Below are positions 7,376 to 15,352 of a DNA stretch of 19,619 nt, in pieces (the first letter of the stretch is position 1; each line of letters begins with the position of its first letter). The notes beneath the pieces are model-generated. The model was not told the origin of the DNA. It made no database searches and saw nothing but the letters and a program-made list of their open reading frames with translations. Both the position numbers and the translations under genes were made by a program. This DNA is from Bacteroidetes bacterium UBA6661 (lineage in GTDB: Bacteria; Bacteroidota; Bacteroidia; AKYH767-A; OLB10), in assembly GCA_002455375.1 (NCBI GenBank), contig DKKR01000063.1, forward strand, positions 1 through 19,619. Reading direction: 5' to 3'.

Positions 7376-7924
7376 ATGAATATCAAATCAGGTCTTTTTT
7401 ATTTGTCAATAATACTAATGTTTGCTGCATGCCAGAAAGATTATAATGACCCCGGCACCGGTCCTTCTCAATTTTATGGAGCACGTAGTGGTGTTTCTAT
7501 CCGTGCAATACTTTTGGCACAAATGCCGGCAACAGATCCATCGGGAAACAGTTGGGATGTGGCTGATAGTACAGATTCTGCCGGAAGGGCAGATGTGTTT
7601 TATCGGTTTAGTGATATAGATTCAACCGACTATCCGGTGTTTGCGCAAAGCTTTCATTTTGAAAATGTAAATCCCGACAGTTTGCCTTTGCCTTATTTTT
7701 TAACCACGCCCTATAAGTTACGTGCTATTGGCAGTAACGTACAGTTTGATATCTATGATTATGAAAAGAGTCTTTCATCGCCTGCCGATGATTCAACCTT
7801 AATGAAATCTTTTAACTTTTCTGTTGTTGCAGGTGACTCACTCATTGAAAACCCATATCCCGATAGTTTAGTTCTGGCAGAAGATGGTTATGTGGTTTTA
7901 CTTTATCTAAATTGGTTAAAGTAA
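7376..7924 (+). CDS. Lipoprotein of unknown function, possible C2-like fold
   Basis: A 182-residue protein with a lipoprotein signal: a basic start, a hydrophobic stretch and a lipobox MFAAC with the acylated cysteine at 19, so it should be processed by Lgt and anchored in a membrane. I do not recognise a named family. The body is rich in aspartate, serine and tyrosine. It carries a spaced pattern (GNSWDVADS, then GRADVFYRF, then FDIYDYEK, then ADDSTLMKSFNF) that recalls calcium-dependent C2 domains, where aspartates in loops bind the metal. That is an inference from pattern only. It has no operon partner: rpmH ends in a terminator upstream and the next gene is convergent. A near-consensus -7 element (TATTTTAG, 7341-7348) lies in the terminator T-run before it. 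Confidence 0.75.
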   Translation: MNIKSGLFYLSIILMFAACQKDYNDPGTGPSQFYGARSGVSIRAILLAQMPATDPSGNSWDVADSTDSAGRADVFYRFSDIDSTDYPVFAQSFHFENVNPDSLPLPYFLTTPYKLRAIGSNVQFDIYDYEKSLSSPADDSTLMKSFNFSVVAGDSLIENPYPDSLVLAEDGYVVLLYLNWLK

Positions 7925-7944
7925 CGGGTAAGAAACTTAAAATA

Positions 7945-7972
7945 AAAGGGCAGACTTTTGAGCCCGCCCTTT
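7945..7972. terminator. Hairpin between convergent genes
   Basis: AAAGGGC (7945-7951) pairs with GCCCTTT (7966-7972) across a 14-base loop. On the minus strand the stem is followed by TTTATTTTAAG, so it best fits as the terminator of the secreted-protein gene that ends at 7995. On the plus strand it lies 20 bases after the lipoprotein stop but lacks a long T-tract. Confidence 0.6.
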
Positions 7973-7994
7973 ACAAATACTCTTTGACTAGTAC

Positions 7995-8948
7995 TTATTC
8001 AACAACAATTTTCTTAGTTAATGTTTTTCCTGAATCGCTGTTTAATTTTAAAACATAAACACCTTTAGCGGCATTTTTTAGTTCAATTGTTTTTGAAACA
8101 ACTGAAATATCATTCAGCATATTGGAATAAACCGTTTTACCCATCAAATCTGTAACATTAATTTCCAGATTCGTCTTTCCTGTAAAAGCTGCATTAATTC
8201 TGAATGTCCCTTTTGAAGGATTGGGCATTACTGTAAGAATTTCCTCTGCTTCAACATTGTTGATAGAGGTTGTAATAGTGCCATAAATTTCAAACGGAAA
8301 ACCTTGTTGTGTAAGAGTGCCTCCATCATTACATGGTCCCCATACAGAATTGGTAGCATCAAACTGCATACCATTACCTGTTATAGTGTTGGCATTGGTC
8401 AATGGAGGAGCCCATGGTCCAGATGTCAAAGTTCCATTTGTCTGCCAATCTAACCAGTAAGTTCCTGCACTAAGACTCCATGCTGATGGTGGTACAATAA
8501 CATTGCGCATTACCGGACGATCAGTATTTGTAAATGTCGTTTCTGTTGTTCGATATATGTTAGAAAAATAGGTGTTCTGCATCATATTGGTAGATTGATC
8601 TCCAAAAACCAATATTCCAACATCCGGTGCACCATCATAAATAGCACAGTTAACTTCTGTCATTGTTGAAGTATTACCCGAGCCTGTTTGATAAGCTAAG
8701 AACACAATGGAATCAATGGTCCAGGTTTGGCCTGCAGGAATGATAAAATCATCTGCAACGCGGTAACCACTTGAAACAGCATGTCCAATACCAAATGAAC
8801 TCAACCCATCATGTAAGGAAGAAACATCGGCTCCACCCGCCCCAGCACCAGGCTGATTAACAATTGAACCATTGTCATATATAAGTTGTGCATTAGATGT
8901 CAGGCTTCCTAATGCTAAAGCCGTTAATAGCGTAAATAATTTTTTCAT
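7995..8948 (-). CDS. Secreted protein with T9SS type A sorting domain
   Basis: The 317 residues start with a Sec signal peptide (about 1-20, ending SNA before Q21). They end with a type IX secretion C-terminal domain (about 238-317: VMPNPSKGTFRI, then KGVYVLKL, ending KKIVVE). Such proteins cross the outer membrane through the T9SS, usually losing the C-terminal domain and becoming attached to the surface or released. The middle part (about 30-230), with VADDFIIPAGQTWTIDS, YQTGSG, RPVMRN and AGTYWLDWQT, resembles a repeated beta-rich secreted module common in Bacteroidota. I cannot assign it a substrate or enzyme activity and see no catalytic motif. It is a single-gene unit with its own -7 element, and the following hairpin fits a terminator. 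Confidence 0.9.
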   Translation of the reverse strand: MKKLFTLLTALALGSLTSNAQLIYDNGSIVNQPGAGAGGADVSSLHDGLSSFGIGHAVSSGYRVADDFIIPAGQTWTIDSIVFLAYQTGSGNTSTMTEVNCAIYDGAPDVGILVFGDQSTNMMQNTYFSNIYRTTETTFTNTDRPVMRNVIVPPSAWSLSAGTYWLDWQTNGTLTSGPWAPPLTNANTITGNGMQFDATNSVWGPCNDGGTLTQQGFPFEIYGTITTSINNVEAEEILTVMPNPSKGTFRINAAFTGKTNLEINVTDLMGKTVYSNMLNDISVVSKTIELKNAAKGVYVLKLNSDSGKTLTKKIVVE

Positions 8949-8975
8949 ATTTTATTGATTTTGAAATTTACAAAT

Positions 8976-8983
8976 CAAAAGTA
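8976..8983 (-). promoter_or_regulatory. -7 promoter element of the T9SS cargo gene
   Basis: The minus strand reads TACTTTTG, an exact TAnnTTTG match 27 bases before the ATG at 8948. A TTTTG sits 22 bases further upstream (9006-9010) and could be the -33 element. Confidence 0.55.
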
Positions 8984-9067
8984 GATTATTATTTAAAATA
9001 ATTATCAAAACAACAATCTTTTTTTAATAAAATATAACCATTAATTTCAATAAATATGTTAATAACA

Positions 9068-10063
9068 TCAACTAAAGTCAATCTCCGTACTGTCACCGAT
9101 ATTCAGACTCTGACTTAGTCCTTTCAAGAATGCATCACTCCCAATAACAGAGCGATGTAAAACGGCAGATTCTAACTGCGAATAAGAGCCAATAATTGAA
9201 TCTTTAATGATAGAATATTTTACAATGGTATGCTCACCAATAGAAACATGCGGGCCAATAATGGAATCGGAGATATCGCAATTGTAGGCAATACTCACGG
9301 GTGGAATGATGATAGTATTTGGGAACTTCTGTGGTTTAGGATTTGTTTCTGCAATTCTGTCTAATAAAATTGCATTTGTTTCAAGCAGGCTATCCTTGTT
9401 TCCACAATCAAACCAATTACCCACATGAAAGACTTTAATTTTCTCACCATCTTCAATCATTCGCATCATGGCATCAGTCAGATGATATTCATCTCTTGTT
9501 TTCAGGTTATTTTCAATGATGTAATTCAATGCTTCAAACAAATGCCCTGCTTGTTTAATAAAATAGATTCCTACAAGTGCAAGGTTTGACTTTGGTATTA
9601 CCGGTTTTTCATGTAATTTGGAAACAAAGCCATCATCATTTAGTTCAACGACACCAAAATTGCGTGGATCATCTACTTTTTTTACTCCTAAAAGTGATTG
9701 TTCGGATTGCTTAAAAACATTAATATCAAAATCAATAATAGTATCACCCAATACAATGAGCATTTCATCTTCTGCATGAACAAGGTTTCGGGCAAACCAA
9801 ACAGAATGGCCGGTGCCCTCGCGTGGTTCTTGCACTACAAATGCCGCTTTTAGAGAAGGATACTTGCTTTTTACAAACTCTTCAATTTTTTCACCCATAT
9901 ATCCGATAATGAATACAAACTCATCATACCCGGACTGCACAAAATAATCAATGATGTGGGCCAGAATGGGATGACCAGCAACAGGTACCAATGTTTTAGG
10001 TTGTGTATGTGTATGTGGGCGAAGCTTGGTTCCAATACCTGCAACAGGAATTACTATTTTCAT
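9068..10063 (-). CDS. Sugar-1-phosphate nucleotidyltransferase with left-handed beta-helix tail
   Basis: This enzyme should join a nucleoside triphosphate and a sugar-1-phosphate to make an NDP-sugar for glycan synthesis. The signature of the family is present at residues 6-30: PVAGIGTKLRP, then PKTLVPVAG with K23 in the usual place. The acidic VLGDTI motif, EKP (substrate loop) and the HVGNWFDCG segment follow. The C-terminal 80 residues show hexapeptide-like isoleucine/valine repeats (IIPPVSIAYNCDISDSIIG and onward), as in RmlA-long or GlmU-type proteins. Base and sugar specificity (dTDP-glucose, GDP-mannose or other) cannot be read from sequence alone. It is transcribed away from fbaB. No partner sugar-pathway gene is adjacent on its strand; the GT2 gene lies 3.3 kb away, and a link is speculative. 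Confidence 0.88.
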   Translation of the reverse strand: MKIVIPVAGIGTKLRPHTHTQPKTLVPVAGHPILAHIIDYFVQSGYDEFVFIIGYMGEKIEEFVKSKYPSLKAAFVVQEPREGTGHSVWFARNLVHAEDEMLIVLGDTIIDFDINVFKQSEQSLLGVKKVDDPRNFGVVELNDDGFVSKLHEKPVIPKSNLALVGIYFIKQAGHLFEALNYIIENNLKTRDEYHLTDAMMRMIEDGEKIKVFHVGNWFDCGNKDSLLETNAILLDRIAETNPKPQKFPNTIIIPPVSIAYNCDISDSIIGPHVSIGEHTIVKYSIIKDSIIGSYSQLESAVLHRSVIGSDAFLKGLSQSLNIGDSTEIDFS

Positions 10064-10079
10064 TTCAAATTATTTTAAG

Positions 10080-10087
10080 CAAAAATA
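10080..10087 (-). promoter_or_regulatory. -7 (and -33) promoter of the nucleotidyltransferase gene
   Basis: The minus strand reads TATTTTTG, an exact -7 match 16 bases before the ATG at 10063. TTG at 10106-10108 lies 18 bases upstream and fits the -33 element, making this one of the most complete promoters in the window. Confidence 0.6.
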
Positions 10088-10136
10088 TTAAAGTACAGAA
10101 CAGTACAAGTCTGATGGCATGGAATAAAAAAAAATG

Positions 10137-10144
10137 TAGTTTTG
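10137..10144 (+). promoter_or_regulatory. -7 promoter element of fbaB
   Basis: TAGTTTTG followed by CC matches TAnnTTTG exactly and lies 30 bases before the fbaB ATG. No clear -33 TTG is present. With the box at 10080-10087 it forms a second divergent promoter region. Confidence 0.55.
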
Positions 10145-10174
10145 CCACACTTAACTGATATTTAAACGCATAAT

Positions 10175-11230
10175 ATGTTGAACAAAATTACCGAATTACT
10201 TGGCAAGGATGCCGATAAATTATTAAATCACGTTTGTAAAACGGTTCCAAAGGAAACATTACATCAGCCGGGCAATGACTTTGTTGACCGCATTTTTATC
10301 CCGTCAAACCGAAGCAATCAGGTTATGCGTAGTTTACAGTCACTTTATAATCATGGTAGATTGTCGAATACAGGCTACATGTCTATTCTTCCTGTTGATC
10401 AAGGCATAGAGCATTCAGCAGGAGCAAGTTTTGCTCCAAACCCAATGTTTTTTGATCCGGAAAATATTGTCAAGTTAGCCATTGAAGGCGGATGTAATGC
10501 AGTTGCTTCAACTTATGGAGTACTGGCATCTGTTTCCCGGAAGTATGCTCATAAGATTCCATTTATTGTTAAAATCAATCATAACGAATTTCTGACGTAT
10601 CCAAATAAGTTTGATCAGATAATGTTCGGTACTGTTGATGAAGCCTGGAACATGGGTGCAGTGGCAGTAGGCGCAACAATTTATTTTGGAAGTGAAGAAT
10701 CTTCAAGACAAATAGTAGAAGTTGCACAAGCCTTTGAACGTGCGCACGAATTGGGAATGGCAACAATTCTCTGGTGTTATTTACGTAATCCCGGTTTTAA
10801 AAAAGATGGTGTAGATTATCACACTGCTGCCGATTTAACAGCACAGGCAAATCATCTTGGAGTAACCATACAGGCCGATATCATCAAACAAAAACTACCT
10901 ACAAATAATGGTGGATATACAGCAATTAATTTCGGTAAAACACATAAGGATGTTTATACTAAACTTTCTTCTGACCATCCAATAGATTTATGCCGTTATC
11001 AGGTGTTAAATTGCTATAATGGACGTATGGGATTAATTAACTCAGGAGGTGAATCAAAAGGTGCAACAGATATGGCAGAAGCAGTAACAACAGCAGTTAT
11101 CAATAAAAGAGCCGGTGGGCAGGGATTAATTTCGGGACGTAAAGCATTTCAGAAGCCGTTCAAAGATGGTGTTGAAATGTTAAATGCCATTCAGGATGTA
11201 TATCTTTCAAAAGAAGTTACATTAGCATAA
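10175..11230 (+). CDS. fbaB: Class I fructose-bisphosphate aldolase, DhnA type
   Basis: The enzyme cleaves fructose 1,6-bisphosphate to dihydroxyacetone phosphate and glyceraldehyde 3-phosphate, or runs in reverse for gluconeogenesis, by a Schiff-base mechanism without metal. The 351 residues match the E. coli FbaB/DhnA size. Seen are SILPVDQGIEHSAG with the conserved aspartate, PFIVKINHNE, AVAVGATIYFGSEE, and the IQADIIKQKLP segment, where K238 is the likely Schiff-base lysine. The GLINSGGESKG phosphate loop and GGQGLISGRKAFQ at the C-terminal end of the barrel follow. It lies 61 bases upstream of accD on the same strand with no terminator between them. This pairing, which I believe recurs in Bacteroidota, suggests one transcript. 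Confidence 0.96.
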   Translation: MLNKITELLGKDADKLLNHVCKTVPKETLHQPGNDFVDRIFIPSNRSNQVMRSLQSLYNHGRLSNTGYMSILPVDQGIEHSAGASFAPNPMFFDPENIVKLAIEGGCNAVASTYGVLASVSRKYAHKIPFIVKINHNEFLTYPNKFDQIMFGTVDEAWNMGAVAVGATIYFGSEESSRQIVEVAQAFERAHELGMATILWCYLRNPGFKKDGVDYHTAADLTAQANHLGVTIQADIIKQKLPTNNGGYTAINFGKTHKDVYTKLSSDHPIDLCRYQVLNCYNGRMGLINSGGESKGATDMAEAVTTAVINKRAGGQGLISGRKAFQKPFKDGVEMLNAIQDVYLSKEVTLA

Positions 11231-11291
11231 AATTTTAAACAGTACATCAGTTGATAGACCCAACATATCATTAACGTAAACTGATTCATAC

Positions 11292-12137
11292 ATGACATGG
11301 TTTAAAAGAATTAAAGAAGGTATAACCACTTCCACCAAAGAGAAAAAGGAAACTCCTGAGGGATTATGGTATAAATGCCCTACATGCAAATCTATTGTTC
11401 CATCATTGGAGCATGAAGAAAATAAATATGTATGTCCGAAATGTAATTATCATGACAGAATAGGTTCTGAAGAATATTTTGCAATACTTTTCGATGATAA
11501 TCAGTTTACAGAATTTAATGCAGCACTAACCTCTGCTGATCCATTAGGTTTTGTTGATACAAAAAAATATACCGATCGTTTGCGTGATACCATTTCTAAA
11601 ACAAAGTTGAAAGATGCTATGCGTACTGCTGTTGGTAAAGTAAACGGAAACAACTTAGTTATTGCTTGCATGGACTTTCAGTTTATTGGTGGAAGCATGG
11701 GCTCTGTAATGGGAGAAAAAATTGCAGGAGCAATTGACTACAGTATTCAGCATAAAATGCCATTGATGATTATTAACAAATCAGGTGGTGCCCGTATGAT
11801 GGAAGCAGCCTTTTCCCTGATGCAGATGGCTAAAACATCTGCTAAACTAACAAGACTTGCAGATGCAGGCTTGCCTTATATCAGTTTACTTACAGACCCA
11901 ACAACGGGTGGTGTAACAGCATCTTTTGCCATGCTGGGTGATTTAAACATTGGTGAACCCGGAGCTTTGATTGGATTTGCCGGACCGCGTGTTGTGAAAG
12001 AAACAATAGGTAAAGATTTACCCAAAGGATTTCAGACTTCAGAATTTGTTCTTGAACATGGTTTTTTAGATAAAATTGTTGACCGCAGACAATTAAAAGA
12101 TACCATTGGTCAGCTACTGAGCATGTTTAAAAATTAG
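11292..12137 (+). CDS. accD: Acetyl-CoA carboxylase carboxyltransferase subunit beta
   Basis: AccD with AccA transfers the carboxyl group from carboxybiotin to acetyl-CoA, giving malonyl-CoA for fatty-acid synthesis. The N-terminal zinc ribbon is intact: C29 and C32, then C48 and C51. The crotonase-like carboxyltransferase domain follows, with MDFQFIGGSMGSVMGEK, INKSGGARMMEA, TDPTTGGVTASFAMLGD and the oxyanion/CoA-binding IGFAGPRVV segment. The length of 281 residues is typical. The start ATG is close to the zinc ribbon, as in homologues. It is probably co-transcribed with fbaB, linking a glycolytic step with precursor supply for lipids. accA and the biotin carboxylase genes are not in the window. 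Confidence 0.97.
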   Translation: MTWFKRIKEGITTSTKEKKETPEGLWYKCPTCKSIVPSLEHEENKYVCPKCNYHDRIGSEEYFAILFDDNQFTEFNAALTSADPLGFVDTKKYTDRLRDTISKTKLKDAMRTAVGKVNGNNLVIACMDFQFIGGSMGSVMGEKIAGAIDYSIQHKMPLMIINKSGGARMMEAAFSLMQMAKTSAKLTRLADAGLPYISLLTDPTTGGVTASFAMLGDLNIGEPGALIGFAGPRVVKETIGKDLPKGFQTSEFVLEHGFLDKIVDRRQLKDTIGQLLSMFKN

Positions 12138-12252
12138 TCTTTGCATATCTCTTTTTTGGCTACTTAATTCAGACAATCATTTACTGATTCTTGATTGTTA
12201 CTAGTAAACAATGTTTAAGCTGTAAACGTTATCAATATTTACTAAAAATCAA

Positions 12253-13128
12253 ATGTATCGCAGAGAATTTTTATCATCAATTGCAGGCATTGGAGCTATT
12301 GGAACTTTAAGTTCTTTTAAAAATATTACTGATGACCTGAGTAATTCCGATAAGATGCCTGTGTTATTTATCGGTCATGGTTCTCCAATGAATGGCATTG
12401 AAAATAATGAGTTCAGTAATCAATGGAAAAAATTAGGTCAATCGTTACCCATTCCAAAGGCAATTGTTATTGTTTCTGCACATTGGCTTACAAAAGGCAC
12501 TTGGATAACTGCAATGAAAAGCCCTAAAACCATTCATGATTTTGGTGGATTTCCAAAAGAACTTTATGATGTGCAATACAATGCACCAGGAAGTCCGGAG
12601 TTGGCACAGGAAACAAAAAATATGATCAAATCAGTAAATGCAGAATTAGACCACGATTGGGGGCTCGATCATGGTGCATGGACTGTAACCAGACGAATGT
12701 ATCCTGATGCAAATATTCCTGTGCTTCAAATCAGCATTGACATTAATAGACCGGCATCCTTTCATTATCAACTGGGAAAAGAACTTGCATCACTTCGAAC
12801 AAAAGGGGTATTGATAATAGGAAGCGGTAATATGGTTCACAATCTCGGAAAAATTGCATGGGACAAAATTGATGAAGTTGGATTTGGTTATGATTGGGCT
12901 CTTGAAATGCATCAACTTTTTAAATCAAAAATTAAAGATAACAATCATCAGGCACTGATTAATTATACTTCTCTTAGTAAATCTGCATTACTGGCTGTAC
13001 CCACACCGGATCATTATTTTCCGTTAATGTATATTCTCGGGTTGCAACAAAAAAATGAAAATGCAGAATTTTTTAACGATAAGTTAGTTGCCGGTTCAAT
13101 CAATATGACTTCTGTAAAATTCGGATAA
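12253..13128 (+). CDS. LigB-family extradiol dioxygenase (YgiD/4,5-DOPA dioxygenase-like) with export-like leader
   Basis: The protein belongs to the LigB superfamily related to E. coli YgiD and plant DOPA dioxygenases, single-domain enzymes that open catechol rings next to the hydroxyls using a metal held by histidines. Candidate ligands and catalytic residues are H42 (GHGSPMN), H77 (SAHW), H140 (LDHGAW), H196 (GNMVHNLG) and H254 (TPDHYFP). The core (about 35-291) has the usual YgiD length of about 260. It is preceded by some 30 extra residues beginning YRREFLSSIAGIGAIG. This resembles a twin-arginine signal (R3-R4, then FL and a mild hydrophobic stretch), although no clear cleavage site follows. 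The physiological substrate is unknown. The gene is alone after a 115-base gap that lacks an exact promoter box, and it converges on the transglutaminase-like gene. Confidence 0.88.
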   Translation: MYRREFLSSIAGIGAIGTLSSFKNITDDLSNSDKMPVLFIGHGSPMNGIENNEFSNQWKKLGQSLPIPKAIVIVSAHWLTKGTWITAMKSPKTIHDFGGFPKELYDVQYNAPGSPELAQETKNMIKSVNAELDHDWGLDHGAWTVTRRMYPDANIPVLQISIDINRPASFHYQLGKELASLRTKGVLIIGSGNMVHNLGKIAWDKIDEVGFGYDWALEMHQLFKSKIKDNNHQALINYTSLSKSALLAVPTPDHYFPLMYILGLQQKNENAEFFNDKLVAGSINMTSVKFG

Positions 13129-13129
13129 T

Positions 13130-13170
13130 CGGATATTACAACAGTTAGTCTTCTATCCGTTTTTTCTTTT
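13130..13170 (+). terminator. Weak candidate terminator after the dioxygenase gene
   Basis: CGGATA at 13130-13135 can pair with TATCCG at 13154-13159 across an 18-base loop, followed by TTTTTTCTTTTT. The T-run is good but the stem is short, and it overlaps the 3' end of the convergent gene. Confidence 0.35.
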
Positions 13171-14122
13171 TATCAGGAACTATCAAATAAGTACATAAAG
13201 GTAGCCCATCAACAAAAACTTCCAATGTTCTTTTCTTATTTGACTCAAATACATAGTCAAAATACAACAGACTATCAACCTGAGTAAATGTATTTTGAAT
13301 CTTCTCTGATTTTTTTCCGTCACGAATTTCAATCTTACCAATAGCAAGGCTATCCATTGATTTGAAATAAAAGCGTTTCTTCAGTCCTTTGAAAACAGGT
13401 ATCACACCATCGGCAGGTCTTAATGCATAAATGCCGTTATCAAAAAAGAAATCATAAACTTTAGGATACCTGAGAAAAGTGTTCTTATCAACAATTGTAT
13501 CTAAATATTGACGGTTTCCATTTAATGGAAGATGTGTCAGAATTACCTGACGCGGATGCAATGCAAAATATCTCTCAGTAAAGCGTTTTGTAAAAATCTT
13601 ATCACCATTTTCAAAATAACCACTTGCCATCATCACGTCCATCAAATACCATTTATCATATAGTTTTACTGTATTCCAGATATGATTTGGTTTTTTAATT
13701 TTTGTTCCGGGGAATTCATTTTGTCTCAAATAGCCATTTACCGATAGGCATGTGATATTCATTTTAGCGCAGATGGCATTCAAAATATTTGCATAGCCTT
13801 CAGCTAATGCTGTTTTGTTTTTAAAAACTTCGTTGGCATTGCTATTTGATTTCTGCGGATGACGTTTGTTTTTTATGTCATACGCAACGTTTTCAGTTAC
13901 CCATCTGAATGCAGCCCTGAAACGAAAATGTGGACGGTCAAATTCTCTGCTTATGACAGCAGCTAATGTATCAATGTTAACGCATTGTTCTGGTTTTAAT
14001 TTTAGTACAAACTCATCAACAGAACCATAATCCAGTACGGGAATTTTGATTCGCTTTTGCGAAAAAAGTGAGGTTGACAGAAACAAAAAAACTATTGCCG
14101 TAAAAAAACTTTTATGGAGCAT
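13145..14122 (-). CDS. Secreted transglutaminase-like protein lacking the catalytic cysteine
   Basis: The first ATG is at 14122 and gives 325 residues with a Sec signal peptide (MLHKSFFTAIVFLFLSTSLFSQ); a TTG at 14152 would add 10 residues. The family layout of bacterial transglutaminase-like (papain-fold) proteins is visible: FRWVTENVAYD, then ALAEGYANILNAIC, then KPNHIWNTVKLYDKWYLMDV. The histidine (H147) and aspartate (D162) of the triad are in place. Where active members have cysteine (GVCxGYA) this protein has alanine 107, coded GCT. It is therefore probably non-catalytic and may act as a binding or structural protein in the periplasm or at the surface. The C-terminal half (about 190-325) is beta-rich and not recognised. 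It follows lgt by 63 bases on the same strand and may be co-transcribed with mtaB and lgt. Confidence 0.82.
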   Translation of the reverse strand: MLHKSFFTAIVFLFLSTSLFSQKRIKIPVLDYGSVDEFVLKLKPEQCVNIDTLAAVISREFDRPHFRFRAAFRWVTENVAYDIKNKRHPQKSNSNANEVFKNKTALAEGYANILNAICAKMNITCLSVNGYLRQNEFPGTKIKKPNHIWNTVKLYDKWYLMDVMMASGYFENGDKIFTKRFTERYFALHPRQVILTHLPLNGNRQYLDTIVDKNTFLRYPKVYDFFFDNGIYALRPADGVIPVFKGLKKRFYFKSMDSLAIGKIEIRDGKKSEKIQNTFTQVDSLLYFDYVFESNKKRTLEVFVDGLPLCTYLIVPDKKKKRIED

Positions 14123-14185
14123 GAAAAGGTTTTGGTTAAAAATTTTGACCAAAATACCACATTATTAGTCTAAAGTCAATAAGCT

Positions 14186-15340
14186 TTAAGACGAACCGGA
14201 ATTTTTTCTTTTTAAAAGCGTAATTCCAACGATTGAAACAATAATACATGCAACAGCAATGAGCTCTGCCTGTGTAATAGCCTTTCCAAATATGTGGTAC
14301 TTTGTATTGACCCTGATCTGTTCAATTGCTAGTCGTTCTACACCTGTGAAAAGCAAGTAAACAAAGAAAAGAACACCGGGGGTTACTATTCTTGTTCGTA
14401 GTTTCCATAAAATAAAGAAAAGAAGAATACATGCAATCGCTTCATATAGTGGCGTTGGGAATACCGGTGGTATCAATTCAAAACAATGTTTACCAACACA
14501 ACCTTCAATAGGAACACCTTCGCCAATTACATTATGCGGATAGTTGTAACTCCACATCCAGTCAGGAAAAGGAAACCAAGATGGCTTTGCTAATGTGTTT
14601 ACAATTCCCCAGTCACCATCACCAGAAAAGTGGCAACCTAATCTTCCTGTACCATAAGTCAGCATTAGGGCAGGTGCTGCAACATCGCACATCACTAATG
14701 GCGGAACATTTAATTTCTTGCTGCTATACCAAATCACTGCTAAAGCACCACAAATCAATCCACCAAAAAATGTCAATCCACTGAATGAAATCAAGGCATC
14801 AACAGGATCTTTAAGAAAATCATCAATATTCTCAAGGTTATGAAATATTTTAGCGCCTATTAACCCGGCTACGGCAGCTGCAATGGTAATATTCATTACA
14901 AACTGATGTGGGTAGCCAACTTCTGTTACAGTTTGGGGAACTGCTAATTTTTGTTTTTCTTTTTCCTTGTATTTGCTCCACACCGAATATGCACCGAGTA
15001 ATATCCCTCCAATGACATTGCCTCTTGATGATAATAAAAATCCTTGTGGATCATTAACAAGGTCGCTGTAATTCAAAATGGCATCGAGCAATTTAAAGCC
15101 AACTAAAAATCCCACAGCACCTGACCAAAACAACTCTGAAGTTGACGCAGGTTTTCCTTTAATGGTTGTAACGGTGAAAGACTTTAATAAACCATTTCGC
15201 TCTTTACGCTTAAACTCTAAAATCAAAATATATGCAGCCAGAAAAAATGATAATGCCAAAATGAGCCCGAATGTTTGTATTGGCAATGGGATGTTTATGC
15301 CCAGCAAATCATGGAGTGCATCGGATAGAGTAGGGTACAT
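14186..15340 (-). CDS. lgt: Prolipoprotein diacylglyceryl transferase, long divergent form
   Basis: Lgt moves a diacylglyceryl group from phosphatidylglycerol to the lipobox cysteine of pre-lipoproteins in the inner membrane. The 384 residues, mostly in about seven or more hydrophobic segments, exceed the usual 260-300. Family elements kept are GRLG with R233, PTPLYE (296-300) and ERLAIEQIR (R336, E340). The signature after R233 reads GCHFSGDGDWG rather than GNFINGE. The loop GLTFFGG has F192 where E. coli Lgt has the functionally critical H103 (SFHGG). Such forms seem to occur elsewhere in Bacteroidota, so this may be a lineage variant rather than a dead copy. Two lipoprotein candidates in the window need an Lgt. 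It lies 12 bases after mtaB, an obvious operon. Confidence 0.87.
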   Translation of the reverse strand: MYPTLSDALHDLLGINIPLPIQTFGLILALSFFLAAYILILEFKRKERNGLLKSFTVTTIKGKPASTSELFWSGAVGFLVGFKLLDAILNYSDLVNDPQGFLLSSRGNVIGGILLGAYSVWSKYKEKEKQKLAVPQTVTEVGYPHQFVMNITIAAAVAGLIGAKIFHNLENIDDFLKDPVDALISFSGLTFFGGLICGALAVIWYSSKKLNVPPLVMCDVAAPALMLTYGTGRLGCHFSGDGDWGIVNTLAKPSWFPFPDWMWSYNYPHNVIGEGVPIEGCVGKHCFELIPPVFPTPLYEAIACILLFFILWKLRTRIVTPGVLFFVYLLFTGVERLAIEQIRVNTKYHIFGKAITQAELIAVACIIVSIVGITLLKRKNSGSS

Positions 15341-15352
15341 GGACAGAAATTA

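Noticed and set aside
7995..11230. A possible polysaccharide-synthesis island around the nucleotidyltransferase
   Set aside because: Its neighbours are a T9SS cargo gene and a glycolytic aldolase on the opposite strand; no other sugar-modifying gene is adjacent.
12172..12199. A 7-bp inverted repeat (ACAATCA / TGATTGT) after accD
   Set aside because: The loop is 12 bases and no T-tract follows, so it is not a convincing terminator; AT-rich DNA gives such pairs by chance.
14581..14784. Plus-strand open frame of 67 codons inside lgt
   Set aside because: It is antisense to the conserved Lgt signature region and has no recognisable product.
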